A stretch of 64,000 nt of DNA from Bombyx mori (taxonomy: Eukaryota; Arthropoda; Insecta; Lepidoptera; Bombycidae). The stretch lies in the NCBI RefSeq assembly GCF_030269925.1, contig NC_085135.1, positions 9,486,753-9,550,752 on the forward strand, written 5' to 3'. How positions within the stretch are numbered: position 1 is the stretch's first letter; every line of letters begins with the position of its first letter. Position numbers and translations under genes: made by a program. Positions 13,677 through 24,832 of the stretch are shown piece by piece. The notes beneath the pieces are model-generated. The model saw nothing but the letters and a program-made list of their open reading frames with translations. It made no database searches and had not been told where the DNA came from.

Positions 13677-15077
13677 TCACAAAGAGGTATTATTATCATT
13701 TATAACAGAAAAATTATCATGTTGCGGTTTCATAATGCCGGTGTAACTCACTTCAGGTACGTCACCCATAAGAACATAACCGAAGGTTGTTTCTACGGCA
13801 GGTGGCGCTAGTGAGCCAGTATCTATACGATTACCTAAGTATATATATGGAAATAACTGAGCACCTAACACCATATCAATCACACCTGGAACGTTCCAAT
13901 TTGAATCGGCAAGCGGTAAATTACGTATATGATTCATATTTGAGGAATTTATAAAATAAGCGGGTAATTTATCTGTAATACAGTCTACTACTAATGCGTG
14001 AATATAATATTTATTAGGAGAAAATCTAGATTCAATATTTAAATAAACATATCCGTGAATCGGGCGAGCGGTTAATCCAATACCTCTAATATAAGAATTA
14101 TTTAAAGGTATAATCGGTAATTTAAGTAATTTACAACAATTGACAGTTATTAAATTATTTTGGGAACCATTATCTATTAAAGATCTAACTATTTTACGTT
14201 CCCCTTTATTCGAGTGAGCGTATATTTGAGCGGTTGATAATAAAATATTACTATTCGATTTTATTTCCGAACTGTGAGTCAACGTGGTAGCGGTCGTATT
14301 ATTTTGTTGTTGTATCGTTTTCTTAGAGTGTAAACAAGTATTCGAAGCGGCATCATGATGATCGTAACTCTGAACAACAGGTTGAGATTGAACCTGGGAC
14401 CGACCGTAATCGGACCGCGCGGCATCACTCGGAATTCCATGTACCTGCGACCGACTGACCTGCCTGTCCATGTCAGCGTAGTCATTCGATGGACTGGGTA
14501 CACTTTTCCTATTTCGATTCGCCCGTTTATTACCAAAACACAATAAAGTATGATGATATTTCTTACAATTATTGCATGTTAACTTTGATTGACATGCTTT
14601 TAATGTATGCGATAAGCTTAAACAATTTATGCAACCCTTGTTCGATTTAATAAAATCATAACGTGCTTGCGGTGAAATCATATTTTTAAATTCATTACAA
14701 CGATATAACTGCGTGTGGTGCGAGCTCGAGCAAAGATCGCACGTAGATAAGGATCTACCTGTGCACGAAACCGGTTTGTTAACCCTTTCAGTGCGGACTG
14801 GGTCATTATAACTATTAGAAATAAAAGATTTATGATTTTTAGATTTCTCTATGTTACATTTCGGTGCAGAGCGTTCTAATATTTTAATCTGATCCTGTAT
14901 GAATTTAATAAACATTTCAGTTGTGGGTATTTTAATACCACGAACCGATGCTTCAAAAGAATGTAACGTTTGAGGATCCAACCTTCTCAGTGAGCATTGT
15001 AATAAAATAAAATCAGTTAAATCGAGTAAATTTAATTGTTTTAAAGCGGCAATCGAAGATGAAATTTTTTCAATATA
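13677..15077 (-). pseudogene. BEL/Pao gag C-terminus with zinc knuckles and aspartic protease
   Basis: Continues the gag frame after the TAG at 15078-15080 and ends at the TGA 13677-13679. Three cysteine/histidine clusters lie in sequence (CDLCSSSHH..C, CINCLSLSHTLKAC, CNNCKKYHHTLLC), which suits nucleic-acid binding by gag. They are followed by a protease with LIDNGSQNNLI; the family usually has D-S/T-G-S at this place, so the second residue is unusual. A basic, low-complexity linker separates the knuckles from the protease. The protease should cut the polyprotein into gag and enzymes. The flanking stops make it a broken part of one long frame rather than a gene of its own. Confidence 0.88.
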
Positions 15078-15740
15078 CTACATATTTAAACTATTTGCGG
15101 TAGGTGAACAATTTTTTAAATCTAATATATTATTCAGATAATGACATCCTAAAGCTCGTTTATCCTGATATTTACTAATTAGATTCGACCAAATAATATT
15201 ATATGTTTCACCTGTGGGTATTATACCAGCGGTTAACTTTAATGCACTATGTGTTAATTTGTCCATTAAATACTGCACACGTTGCGCATCACACAGTTGC
15301 GGGTTATCGTGAATGTTAGCTTTAAAAGCCTGGTAAAATGTTTCCCATCCTTCAAGAGAGCGTCCGTCAAAGGAAGGAAGTGAAATTGTTGGCAATGTTA
15401 CATTTATGGCGGCGGTAGTTCTCATTACATTTGACGAATTACCAATTTTAATTTTGTTACGAGCGCGTCTTACGTAATTATATAACGTGTCAAAAGACGA
15501 TAAAGCTGCGTATTCAGGCTCAACTTCGGGGTTTTGCTTTAAATTTAAATCATTGATATCATCCAAATTGCTTTCAAATCTAACACGCATGTCATCAATC
15601 GATTCTGATTCGGCAAGAAAAGTTTCAATTAATTCCGAATCAAACTCCGAAATATTTTTTGATTTATTATATAAATCATTAATTTGTGCAAATGCTAAAT
15701 TATTCTTCGCGATAAGTTTCTTTAGTTGTCTATTTTCCAT
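15078..15740 (-). pseudogene. BEL/Pao gag N-terminus (interrupted)
   Basis: The best start is the ATG at 15740, giving MENRQLKKLIAKNN. It is followed by an acidic, helical region and then LPSFDGRSLEGWETFYQAF with LMDKLTHSALKLTAG, typical of the DUF1759-like capsid part of Pao gag. The frame stops at a TAG at 15078-15080 and continues in the same frame beyond it, so a single nonsense change truncates gag. The 5' leader to the LTR is about 230 bp. Confidence 0.85.
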
Positions 15741-15943
15741 AATGAAGTTTTGAAATAACTGACTAAAAAATAACACTAAATGAACTAAGTTAATAAATAT
15801 AATTCAATATGCGGTTACGAGTTATTATTACTAATAGCGATGAATGTAATTAACTTTCACATACAATACAATGCTGTAACAAAATGGCGAATGGGGGTAA
15901 TCATAAATTAATTCTAATTTTAATTAAAATTTAAGCTGGATCT

Positions 15944-15963
15944 AATCCAGGCTCGCAGGACCA
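15944..15963 (-). other. Primer-binding site of the BEL/Pao element
   Basis: On the plus strand aatccaggctcgcaggacca ends in CCA five bases before the LTR, as a tRNA 3' end would. It resembles the 3' end of insect tRNA-Tyr with one extra base. The tRNA identity is from memory and tentative; position and CCA end are seen. Confidence 0.55.
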
Positions 15964-15968
15964 AACTT

Positions 15969-16520
15969 TGGGATAGCAAGGGGGCGTGTAAATAGCCCTC
16001 CTGCGGCGGGAGCATATAAAGCGGGGTTGTAGAAAGGCGTGTGAATAGCCGTCCTAAGCGGTATGTGACAAATGTTTGTCACTTATAATTAGCGGAGCGG
16101 TAAAACTATATAGCGGTAAACAAAAGCTAGTAATCAAACTAAAGATATAAATTAAATACACATAAGCGAGCGGGCGGGCGAATGATTACACGGAAGCAGC
16201 AATAAAATGGCAATACATTAAAAGAACTTGCACTCACCTGTAGACCTTGCCAGTGACTGTGGTGCGGGCTTCGGCGATGGAAGCACGCGGGCGGCGGGAG
16301 GGGGGCGAAGCTCACGTAGCTTTTCGTAAGCACAAGCACTACATGCACTACGGTACATGTGCCGCCATCTAGGCAGCTAGCGGTGAAGCGTTATCGATCG
16401 GGAACTAACACCACGCTTTGGATTAAATTACGCTCGCCGTAATTAGTAACTGACAAACTCCAAAGGTGGCGCCATCCCAATAATTCATTAGCATCCCATT
16501 ACTAAATCCGCGCGTGACCA
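15969..16520 (-). repeat. BEL/Pao 5' LTR
   Basis: 552 bp copy on the upstream side of the minus-strand element, running from tgggatagc to gcgtgacca. It is followed by the target duplication tgcac and the satellite sequence atcaaattagc. Confidence 0.93.
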
Positions 16521-17355
16521 TGCACATCAAATTAGCAAACGCAACATTAAAGCTATTGCAAGAATTTGACTACACTGAATGACTTTATGAATTGACAAAA
16601 AGAGGTAACAATGAAAGAAAATCAGCACAAAACGAAAACACGTTTTTTTTAATGCTTATTGTAAGAATGAAAACGTATGTAAGTATCTACTACCCTGCAC
16701 GCAGTAAAATAATTTAATAACATGTTTATCAATTGATTTCCTTGTCTCTATGACCGCGAACTAATAAAGTTTAGCAACAGTGCATATTTGTATCAGCATC
16801 ATTTGGTTTATACAATCGACCTAGTGATTTCGTGCGATCCGAGAATTATAAACGAAGTAGAAGTTGCAAATAGGTGAGATAAGATCGACCGTGCATTTCT
16901 ATGATCAAGTTATTGAAAATCGATGCATATCGACTGGTTATCTCAAAAACGTGTGTATTAGAAAAGTTCGGTGGCATCAGAAAGTGAGATCGAATTTAAG
17001 TGAGTCAGACTAGGAAACAGTTTTCCACAGCCAAAAACGAAACAACGTCGAAGCCGATAATAAACAAAATTGCGCATTAGAAAAAATGTGAAACTGTCTA
17101 AATTCTGATGATGGATAAAATTCCAAACATCAGTAAGCCTCGTAAATTCATGTTACTCATGATTGATGAATTAACGATAAGCGTACTTTCTTAGTTGTTC
17201 AGTCTTCAATCAAAAATATGAGAGACACATTTATGACTTGTAGACGTAGTCTAGAAGAATATTGGTTTGAAGTTCCCTAAATTGCACATCAAATTAGCAA
17301 ACGCAACATTAAAGCTATTGCAAGAATTTGACTACACTGAATGACTTTATGAATT
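16521..17355. repeat. 762-bp satellite array, block 2
   Basis: Picks up the unit interrupted at 9543, with the next unit start at 17017. Length 9274-9543 plus 16526-17016 is 761 bp, so the array was continuous before the BEL insertion. It ends in ctttatgaatt (17345-17355), the target of the next element. Confidence 0.95.
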
Positions 17356-17458
17356 TTTTTAATGAAAATTTAATTTTAATTTAATTTTTAGATTTCTAAA
17401 ACTTTATTAAATTATTAAAAAAAAAGAACACCTAACCTAAAAGTACATGTTATTATCC

Positions 17459-17572
17459 GCAACATGCTTCGTCAGATTACAGAAATAAAGTTATCAGCAA
17501 CATGCTTCGTCAAAAAGTACAATACTTACTTTCAGCTGCAAGCGTCGTCATAAGTAACATAAAGGTCAACGC
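17459..17572 (-). repeat. Three 38-bp tandem repeats in the 3' UTR of the R2-like element
   Basis: gcaacatgcttcgtca occurs at 17459 and 17497 and, in the changed form gctgcaagcgtcgtca, at 17535: exactly 38 bp apart each time. Such repeats near the 3' end could fold or serve as the RT recognition region; that role is inference. Confidence 0.75.
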
Positions 17573-17599
17573 TAATAGCAATGCGTGCGTAGGCATCGG

Positions 17600-20500
17600 C
17601 TAGTCAAACAAGCCACTCTGGATCGCACCCGGCCCGAAAGTACCCATTACGCTAGCAGCATTGCCACGCTGTATGGCGATGGATAATCTCTGAACCAGGT
17701 ACGACCCAGACCGAGGATCGTGGCCCTGCCCTCTGAGGCGGTGGCCAATTGCGGCAATAAACTTTTTGGCCTCCGAACTCCACACACCCGTCGTTTCCAC
17801 TGCCACTGGAACAAACAGGTATGTAGATTTTAGAGCATCGTACTTAGCATGCTTCGTTTTAGCCGACGCCTCAACAGCAAAGCCCGCACATTGTCGGGTC
17901 CCAGATAAATGACACGTCGCGTACGTACAGCTACAGGTTGCGTCCCATAACAAGCAGCGTCCCTTTTCCCAAGGAATCAGAGTCAAACCATCCGGCCTCT
18001 TACCATCCGACCTGCTGAGGCCTGGTCGTTCCAACACACACGGGATATTTGCGGAGACCAAAGCACGTCGAATAATATCATTAAGTGCATGGTGTCTCGG
18101 GAAGCGGCCAGCCGATCTAACACAACTCAGTCCATGCAGTCCGGCGGCATCCACCATACTACCACAGACACATCGATGGGGCTCGCAAATGCTGCAACCG
18201 AGTCTCAAAGCTGTGGCCACTCTCAATGAATTATTATCAAGAAGTGTCCCCAGCTGTGGTGAAGGCAATGCTTGCAACCAAGCACCAGATTCCGGACTGG
18301 AGACCGCTTTCAGGCGCGCTAATTCAACTCCAGTGGCGTCTCCCAGCAAAGTTGACAAAGTCAGCTTGCACAGCACATCATCCCAACACCTCTGCGAGCT
18401 CCTGTTCACCGGGAGCGCCTCATTCGGACATAAAAGGCCCCAAGCCGCCAAAGCCTCGCTCGCAAACGGAATCGTAGATCCATCACCATTCGTACCCAGT
18501 AACTTAGCAACAAAGTCTACAACCCCATAACACGAAGCCAGGAAAGCAGCGAGCCCAGTACGCTCCATTTGTCGCACCCCCAGGCCGCCATGACGTATAG
18601 GTAAAACAGCCTGGCACCATTGTCTGTCATCCAAGCTTACGTTTAAAATAGTCTCCAGTGTATCCCTCAACAAAGCATCAAGCTGGGCCACATCTTGAGT
18701 GAAAAGCCACGTTGGACAAGTTCTCACCAAATACGTCAAACGAGGCATCGAAAAGCAACAACGAAGCAAGACGAGAGCCACGTGAGATGATAAGCTCAAT
18801 AGGTTGCCGCGCAATGACGACAATAACTGCCTTTTTATTTCCAGAGAACTTGGAACTCCATCCTGAAATATTGGAGTACCAAGCAAAATGAAATTACTTT
18901 TATTCAAAACTTTGATACCTGGAACCAACTCCTGAAAATCATTAACTACGCTTGCTGATACTTCAGTAGAAAAGTATACCTCACATTTCCCAGTATTAGC
19001 CTCCAAGCCGACATCTCGCAACTTCGGAAATAAAAGTCTGATGTCGTCTAGCACGGAATCTGGGGGACCACCTATTGTGCCGTCATCTAAATACCATAGG
19101 TTTAAAGGTGACTTGACGGTCTTTATAATGCTGTGGATAGCAAGACTAAAAATTAATGGGCCAAGAGGATCGCCCTGCTGGGCACCTACCTCTGAGTCAA
19201 TGGAAGATTCCATAAAGAACAACTTGCTGGAAGAGCCGTAACACTGATACAAGTGTGGCGTGTATATATTTTGTATAGCTTTAAGTTTATTTTATTGTAT
19301 AGTGTTATTGTATTTAGTCTAAAATATATTTTATGTTAAATTAAATAATATTATTTCCGGACAAGCAGTTAAATTTTATATATATATAGTGGTGGCTACG
19401 CATCCTCGGCGCCCGCGGCCCGATGGAGCGGCTCCGCTGCCGGCCGTGCAGTTCGATCAGTTGGCTCGCCACTACGGACACGCGCGACGTATATGTCTCT
19501 AAATAACGCTGCTTCCGATTAGCTATAATTTTCTATGTAACTTCAGCTTTGTTGCTTTCTCGTGTGCTTATACTCCTTCTTGTGGTGTTTACTATTATTG
19601 TGTTAAAATAACAAATAAACTGTATAAACCTTTGGGAACTATCATTCAGTTTTAACACCCTACGCTAACTAAAACCACACAAGAATGGGTATAAAGCCGG
19701 AATCTTTTCCTTGATTTCATTTAAAATGATATCTCTCTCTAAGCTATTAAAAGCATTCCTTATATCAAGCTTTACAATTGCACTGTTACAGTTCTCCCTG
19801 CTCATAGCAAATGCACGGGTAGCATGAATGGCGGCCTCACACCCAAGAGCAATCCCGAAGCCCAGCTGGTGGGGCTGCAAGTACGAGGCCATTTCATTCC
19901 TTACAGACCGACACCCAAGCTTGGCAGCGAGACGACGCAGCACAGACCCCACCGCAATTGGTCTCACACCGCCGTCCTTCTTAGTTAGAGCGCATAAGCT
20001 ACCTCCGTACAAATAAGGACACACCTGTACATTAACCGTACCTCTTAGTATGAAATTGCATAAGTCTGTAATTGAGTGCAATAGACGAACACCATTTTCA
20101 CCGGCGGAAGGGGAAATAAGCTCCTTTAAATGGTTTGGACGTAGACCATCAAGGCCAGGTGCAGAGCCGCTATAAAAGGAACTAATTGCGTCTGCAACAT
20201 CCTCCGAGTTGACAGTCAAAAAAGGGCAACTAGAATCAGGCGCTGGCGGCAATGATAAGGGACGAAAAGGAGTAGGATGTTTATCACGTAATGCGCTTAA
20301 GGTCTCATCGTTAAAAGGTGCTAAAGAATCCTCCGACACTAAAAGACGGACAGCTCCACGCAAATCACCCTCATGAACCTTGGCTTCGATTCTTTTGACA
20401 ACGGATCGTGGCTTGTGTTTGAAGTCCTCTAAAAAATACGGGCTATTATTGTTTGCATTCTCCTTAACCTTTGCAGTAAGCGAACGGGGGTCACCTCGAT

Positions 20501-20870
20501 CTGGAATTCTCAGAGTCGTGTAAGAAAATGACAACAAGGAAACCCAGTCCTCCACACCGTTATTGTTTATGCAGCCGTCCATAATCACTCTGAGCTTTCC
20601 TGCGACTAAATTCCTGGCCCCCTTAGGGATGTGCTTAAGCACAGGAATTTTATTTTTGTAAGATGCCAAATCGTCTAGAGTATGGATAACACTCTGGGCT
20701 TGTGGATGAGCATCAGCAGTTACAGCACACGGCACCCGAGGCAGTATCGACGGCTGTATCTGGCTGTCTTTATGCATATGAGAAATATGCACATTTAGAC
20801 CCCGGGGCACCACAAAAAGGCGTGTGGAACCCGGACAATGAGGGCATGTTGCCCTTGTGGGACTATTCAT
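17600..20870 (-). pseudogene. R2-like ORF: zinc finger, RT, restriction-like endonuclease (split by a solo LTR)
   Basis: Starts at an ATG at 20870. Near residue 10 is a C2H2 finger (CPHC ... HISHMH). The RT begins by residue 230 (SGSAPGLDGLRPNHL) with LDIRNAFNSLERD for motif A. The frame is cut at 19679 by a 426-bp solo LTR and resumes at 19249 in exactly the same phase, with GAQQGDPLGPL and YLDDGTIGG. The end carries a cysteine/histidine cluster (CVCGSMVDAAGLHGLSC) and an endonuclease with KRPDGLTLIPW and LLWDATC. Without the LTR the frame is about 946 codons and shows no other stop, so the LTR alone inactivates it. Such proteins nick target DNA and copy their RNA at the nick. Confidence 0.85.
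19254..19679. mobile_element. Solo LTR (426 bp) inside the R2-like ORF
   Basis: Starts tgtggcg and ends aaccaca (TG...CA), flanked by the 4-bp direct repeat caag (19250-19253 and 19680-19683). Removing it with one caag rejoins the RT frame exactly. It contains a GC-rich block in its middle (cggcgcccgcggcccgatgg). A 4-bp duplication is common for gypsy-type elements, but no internal region remains to prove the class. Confidence 0.78.
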
Positions 20871-21935
20871 TATTTAAAATCAGTATAAATAATTATAAAA
20901 TATGTTATATAACATTAATAACAACAAAATTCACTTTATCATTTAATATTATCCACCAGCAGTTTCGTCAATTGCACAAAAAATAAGAGAAAAGTAGGTA
21001 AATAATTTTGGCATTTGCAAAAGTAAAAAGTAAATAAAAAAATAATAATAATAATCAAAAAGTATTTGGAAAAAGAAAAAAACACGATAAGTACATTCAT
21101 TCATAATAAAACAAAATTAAATTATAAAAACAACATACAAAAAAAAAAAAAAATATTTGAGTACCTATCTAACAAATCCACAAAGGTGCGATAGCACAAA
21201 TAATATTAACATCAAGATTACATAAAATGTCATACAGGCTAATAAAATAAAACTAATTCCACAAATACTAATTAAATAGAATCAATTATCCAATATATTT
21301 TTTTATATCTATAACGTTACAATAAAATGACGTCCACACTACAATCTTAAAAAATAAAATTAAAAAATAAAAAAAGTATAAGACAGCGCCCTTTTAACTT
21401 CCGTCATAGGTAGGATCGAACTCTCAACCTTCTGTCATCTACGCCGCGACGTCAACCGCTAAGCCATGAAGTGTACACGATTAGTTGACGAAATATTGCT
21501 TCTATATACTCGAGCCATTCCGTAAATTAACAGTAATGTGGGTATGAGAGCAAATTTGTACCCACTCAGACATTTTTTTCTTTTTTTTTTAAATAAAATA
21601 AAAACCTTTTGTTTCACAGTCCCAAATTGCAAAATCTTTCAAAATATGTCCGGTTTTTCGTCTTCTTGATGGATCCCACTCACTATTGTACCATTCACAG
21701 AACAAAAGCAGCCGGGTCAAGTCAAATTCAGTTTGATAAAAGTTTCTCACATTATAGGAGTCGAAAAACCAACCAAAATCAACAATAATAATTGTCACAA
21801 ACAATGTCACTAGACACTTGTCCCACAAACAATAAGGCTTCACTGTTTTTATATTCAAACTGCTGATATTTAATTTTAAAATAATTTGTGTTATCACTTA
21901 AGCCGCGTCCGCTACACGCCCCGCGCGCGCGCCCC
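20871..21935 (-). other. 5' region of the R2-like element
   Basis: About 1 kb of mostly AT-rich sequence upstream of the ORF on the minus strand. It ends in a short GC-rich block (ccccgcgcgcgcgccccc) that meets the satellite at 21936. A minus-strand frame of 102 codons (21897-21589, GTG start) has no family I recognise and is not called as a gene. A tRNA-like stretch lies at about 21402-21472. Part of this region could be an older insertion rather than true 5' UTR. Confidence 0.45.
21402..21472 (-). repeat. tRNA-like stretch (SINE head or tRNA relic)
   Basis: On the minus strand, cttagcggttgacg resembles a pol III A box and gagttcgatcctacc resembles a B box, about 40 bases apart, as in tRNAs and tRNA-derived SINEs. 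A clean cloverleaf is not evident, so it is called a relic. Confidence 0.4.
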
Positions 21936-24832
21936 CTTTATGAATTGACAAAAAGAGGTAACAATGAAAGAAAATCAGCACAAAACGAAAATACGTTTTT
22001 TTTAATGCTTATTGTAAGAATGACAACGTATGTAAGTATCTACTACCCTGCACGCAGTAAAATAGTTTAATAACATGTTTATCAATTGATTTCCTTGTCT
22101 CTATGACTGCGAACTAATAAAGTTTAGCAACAATACATCTTTGTATCAGCATAATTTGGTTTATACAATCGATCTAGTGATTTCGTGCGATCCGAGAATT
22201 ATAAACGAAGTAGAAGTTGCAAATAGGTGAGATAAGATCGACCGTGCATTTCTATGATCAAGTTATTGAAAATCGATGCATATCGACTGGTTATCTCAAA
22301 AACGTATGTATTAGAAAAGTTCGGTGTCATCAGAAAGTGAGATCGAATTTAAGTGAGTCAGACTAGGAAACAGTTTTCCACAGCCAAAAACGAAACAACG
22401 TCGAAGCCGATAATAAACAAAATTGCGCATTAGAAAAAATGTGAAACTGTCTAAATTCTGATGATGGATAAAATTCCAAACTCAGTAAGCCTCGTAAATT
22501 CATGTTATTCATGATTGATGAATTAACGATAACCGTACTTTCTTAGTTGTTCAGTCTTCAATCAAAAATATGAGAGACACATTTATGACTTGTAGACGTA
22601 GTCTAGAAGAATATTGGTTTGAAGTTCCTTAAATTGCACATCAAATTAGCAAACGCAACATTAAAGCTATTGCAAGAATTTGACTACACTGAATGACTTT
22701 ATGAATTGACAAAAAGAGGTAACAATGAAAGAAAATCAGCACAAAACGAAAATACGTTTTTTTTAATGCTTATTGTAAGAATGAAAAGGTATGTAAGTAT
22801 CTACTACCCTGCACGCAGTAAAATAGTTTAATAACATGTTTATCAATTGATTTCCTTGTCTCTATGACCGCGAACTAATTAAGTTTAGCAACAATACATC
22901 TTTGTATCAGCATCATTTGGTCTATACAATAGATCTGGTGATTTCGTGCGATCCGAGAATTATAAATGAAGTGGAAGTTGCAAAGAGGTGAGATAAGATC
23001 GACCGTGTATTTCTATGATCAAGTTATTAGAAATCGATGCATATCTACTGGTTATCTCAAAAACGTATGTATCAGGAAAGTTCTGTGGCATTTACCGCTT
23101 GGATCAGAAAGTGAGATCGAATTTAAGTGAAAATAGTTTAATAACATGTTTATCAATTGATTTCCTTGTCTGTATGACCGCGAACTAATAAAGTTTAGCA
23201 ACAATGCATCTTTGTATCAGCATCATTTAGTCTATACAATCGATCTAGTGATTTCGTGCGATCCGAGAATTATAAACGAAGTAGAAGTTGCAAATAGGTG
23301 AGATAAGATCGACCGTGCATTTCTATGATCAAGTTATTGAAAATCGATGCATATCGACTGGTTATCTCAAAAACGTGTGTATTAGAAAAGTTCGGTGGCA
23401 TGAGAAAGTGAGATCGAATTTAAGTGAGTCAGACTAGGAAACAGTTTTCCACAGCCAAAAACGAAACAACGTCGAAGCCGATAATAAACAAAATTGCGTA
23501 TTAGAAAAAATGTGAAACTGTCTAAATTCTGATGATGGATAAAATTCCAAACATCAGTAAGCCTCGTAAATTCATGTTATTCATGATTGATGAATTAACG
23601 ATAACCGTACTTTCTTAGTTGTTCAGTCTTCAATCAAAAATATGAGAGACACATTTATGACTTGTAGACGTAGTCTAGAAGAATATTGGTTTGAAGTTCC
23701 CTAAATTGCACATCAAATAAGCAAGCGCAACATTCAAGTTATCGCAAGAATTCGACTACACTGAATGACTTTATGAATTGACAAAAAGAGGTAACAATGA
23801 AAGAAAATCAGCACAAAACGAAAATACGTTTTTTTTAATGCTTATTGTAAGAATGACAACGTATGTAAGTATCTACTACCCTGCACGCAGTAAAATAGTT
23901 TAATAACATGTTTATCAATTGATTTCCTTGTCTCTTTGACCGCAAACTAATAAAGTTTAGCAACAATGCATCTTTGTATCAGCATCATTTGGTTTATACA
24001 ATCGATCCAGTGATTACGTAAGATCCGAGAATTATAAACGAAGTAGAAATTGCAAATAGGTGAGATAAGATCGACCGTGCATTTCTATGATCAAGTTATT
24101 GAAAATCGATGCATATCGACTGGTTATCTCAAAAACGTATGTATCAGGAAAGTTCTGTGGCATTTATCGCTTGGATCAGAAAGTGAGATCGAATTTAAGT
24201 GAGTCAGACTAGGAAACAGTTTTCCACAGCCAAAAACGAAACAACGTCGAAGCCGATAATAAACAAAATTGCGCATTAGAAAAAATGTGAAACTGTCTAA
24301 ATACTGATGATGGATAAAATTCCAAACATCAGTGAGCCTCGTAAATTCATGTTATTCATGATTGCTGAATGAACGATAAACGTACTTTCTTAGTTGTTCA
24401 GTCTTCAATAAAAAATATGAGAGACACATTCATGACTTGTAGACGTAGTCTAGAAGAATATTGGTTTGAAGTTCCCTAAATTGCACATCAAATTAGGAAA
24501 CGCAACATTAAAGCTATTGCAAGAATTTGACTACACTGAATGACTTTATGAATTGACAAAAAGAGGTAACAATGAAAGAAAATCAGCACAAAACGAAAAT
24601 ACGTTTTTTTTAATGCTTATTGTAAGAATGACAACGTATGTAAGTATCTACTACCCTGCACGCAGTTAAATAGTTTAATAACATGTTTATCAATTGATTT
24701 CCTTGTCTCTTTGACCGCCAACTAATAAAGTTTAGCAACAATGCATCTTTGTATCAGCATCATTTGGTTTATACAATCGATCCAGTGATTACGTAAGATC
24801 CGAGAATTATAAACGAAGTAGAAATTGCAAAT
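21936..24832. repeat. 762/775-bp satellite array, block 3, with one internally deleted unit
   Basis: Unit starts at 22370, 23441 and 24216. The unit begun at 17017 is completed here (339 + 423 = 762 bp). At 23130 the sequence jumps from aatttaagtga to aaatagtttaataac, skipping about 450 bp, so the next unit is only about 311 bp long. Both length classes occur (775-type near 23060 and 24140; 762-type near 23380). These units are more diverged than block 1 (for example atctttgtatcagcatcattt). Confidence 0.93.

Larger units (their letters stand above)
9544..16520 (-). mobile_element. BEL/Pao LTR retrotransposon, nearly complete, inserted in the satellite
   Basis: A 6,977-bp element on the minus strand with two 552-bp LTRs (TG...CA ends) and a 5-bp target duplication tgcac (9539-9543 and 16521-16525). 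The empty site aaattgcacatcaaatt is seen in the other satellite units. The order on the minus strand is LTR, primer-binding site, gag with zinc knuckles, aspartic protease, RT, RNase H, integrase, polypurine tract, LTR, which is BEL/Pao order. The LTRs differ at about four sites, so the insertion is recent. Gag to pol is one reading frame broken by only two stop codons (TAG 15078-15080, TGA 13677-13679, minus strand). With those stops it should not make a full polyprotein, unless they are read through. Confidence 0.95.
17356..21935 (-). mobile_element. R2-like (restriction-like endonuclease) non-LTR retrotransposon
   Basis: Minus-strand element between two copies of the 11-base satellite word ctttatgaatt (17345-17355 and 21936-21946). 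Its 3' end is the A-rich side at 17356. One protein frame (20870 to 17600) holds an N-terminal C2H2 finger, an RT and a C-terminal cysteine motif plus a restriction-like endonuclease, the layout of the R2/R4/NeSL group. A solo LTR sits inside the frame. The 5' part (20871-21935) is long, AT-rich and non-coding except for short ORFs. Unlike R2 itself, the target here is a satellite rather than rDNA. Clade within the group not settled. Confidence 0.82.

Noticed and set aside
15078..15080. Programmed stop readthrough in BEL gag
   Set aside because: The position is inside the capsid part, not at a gag-pol border; a nonsense mutation is simpler.
21402..21472. Functional tRNA gene
   Set aside because: Boxes resemble pol III boxes but arms do not form a clean cloverleaf.
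21589..21897. 102-codon minus-strand ORF as a gene
   Set aside because: GTG start, AT-rich, no known motif, lies in the 5' region of a transposon.
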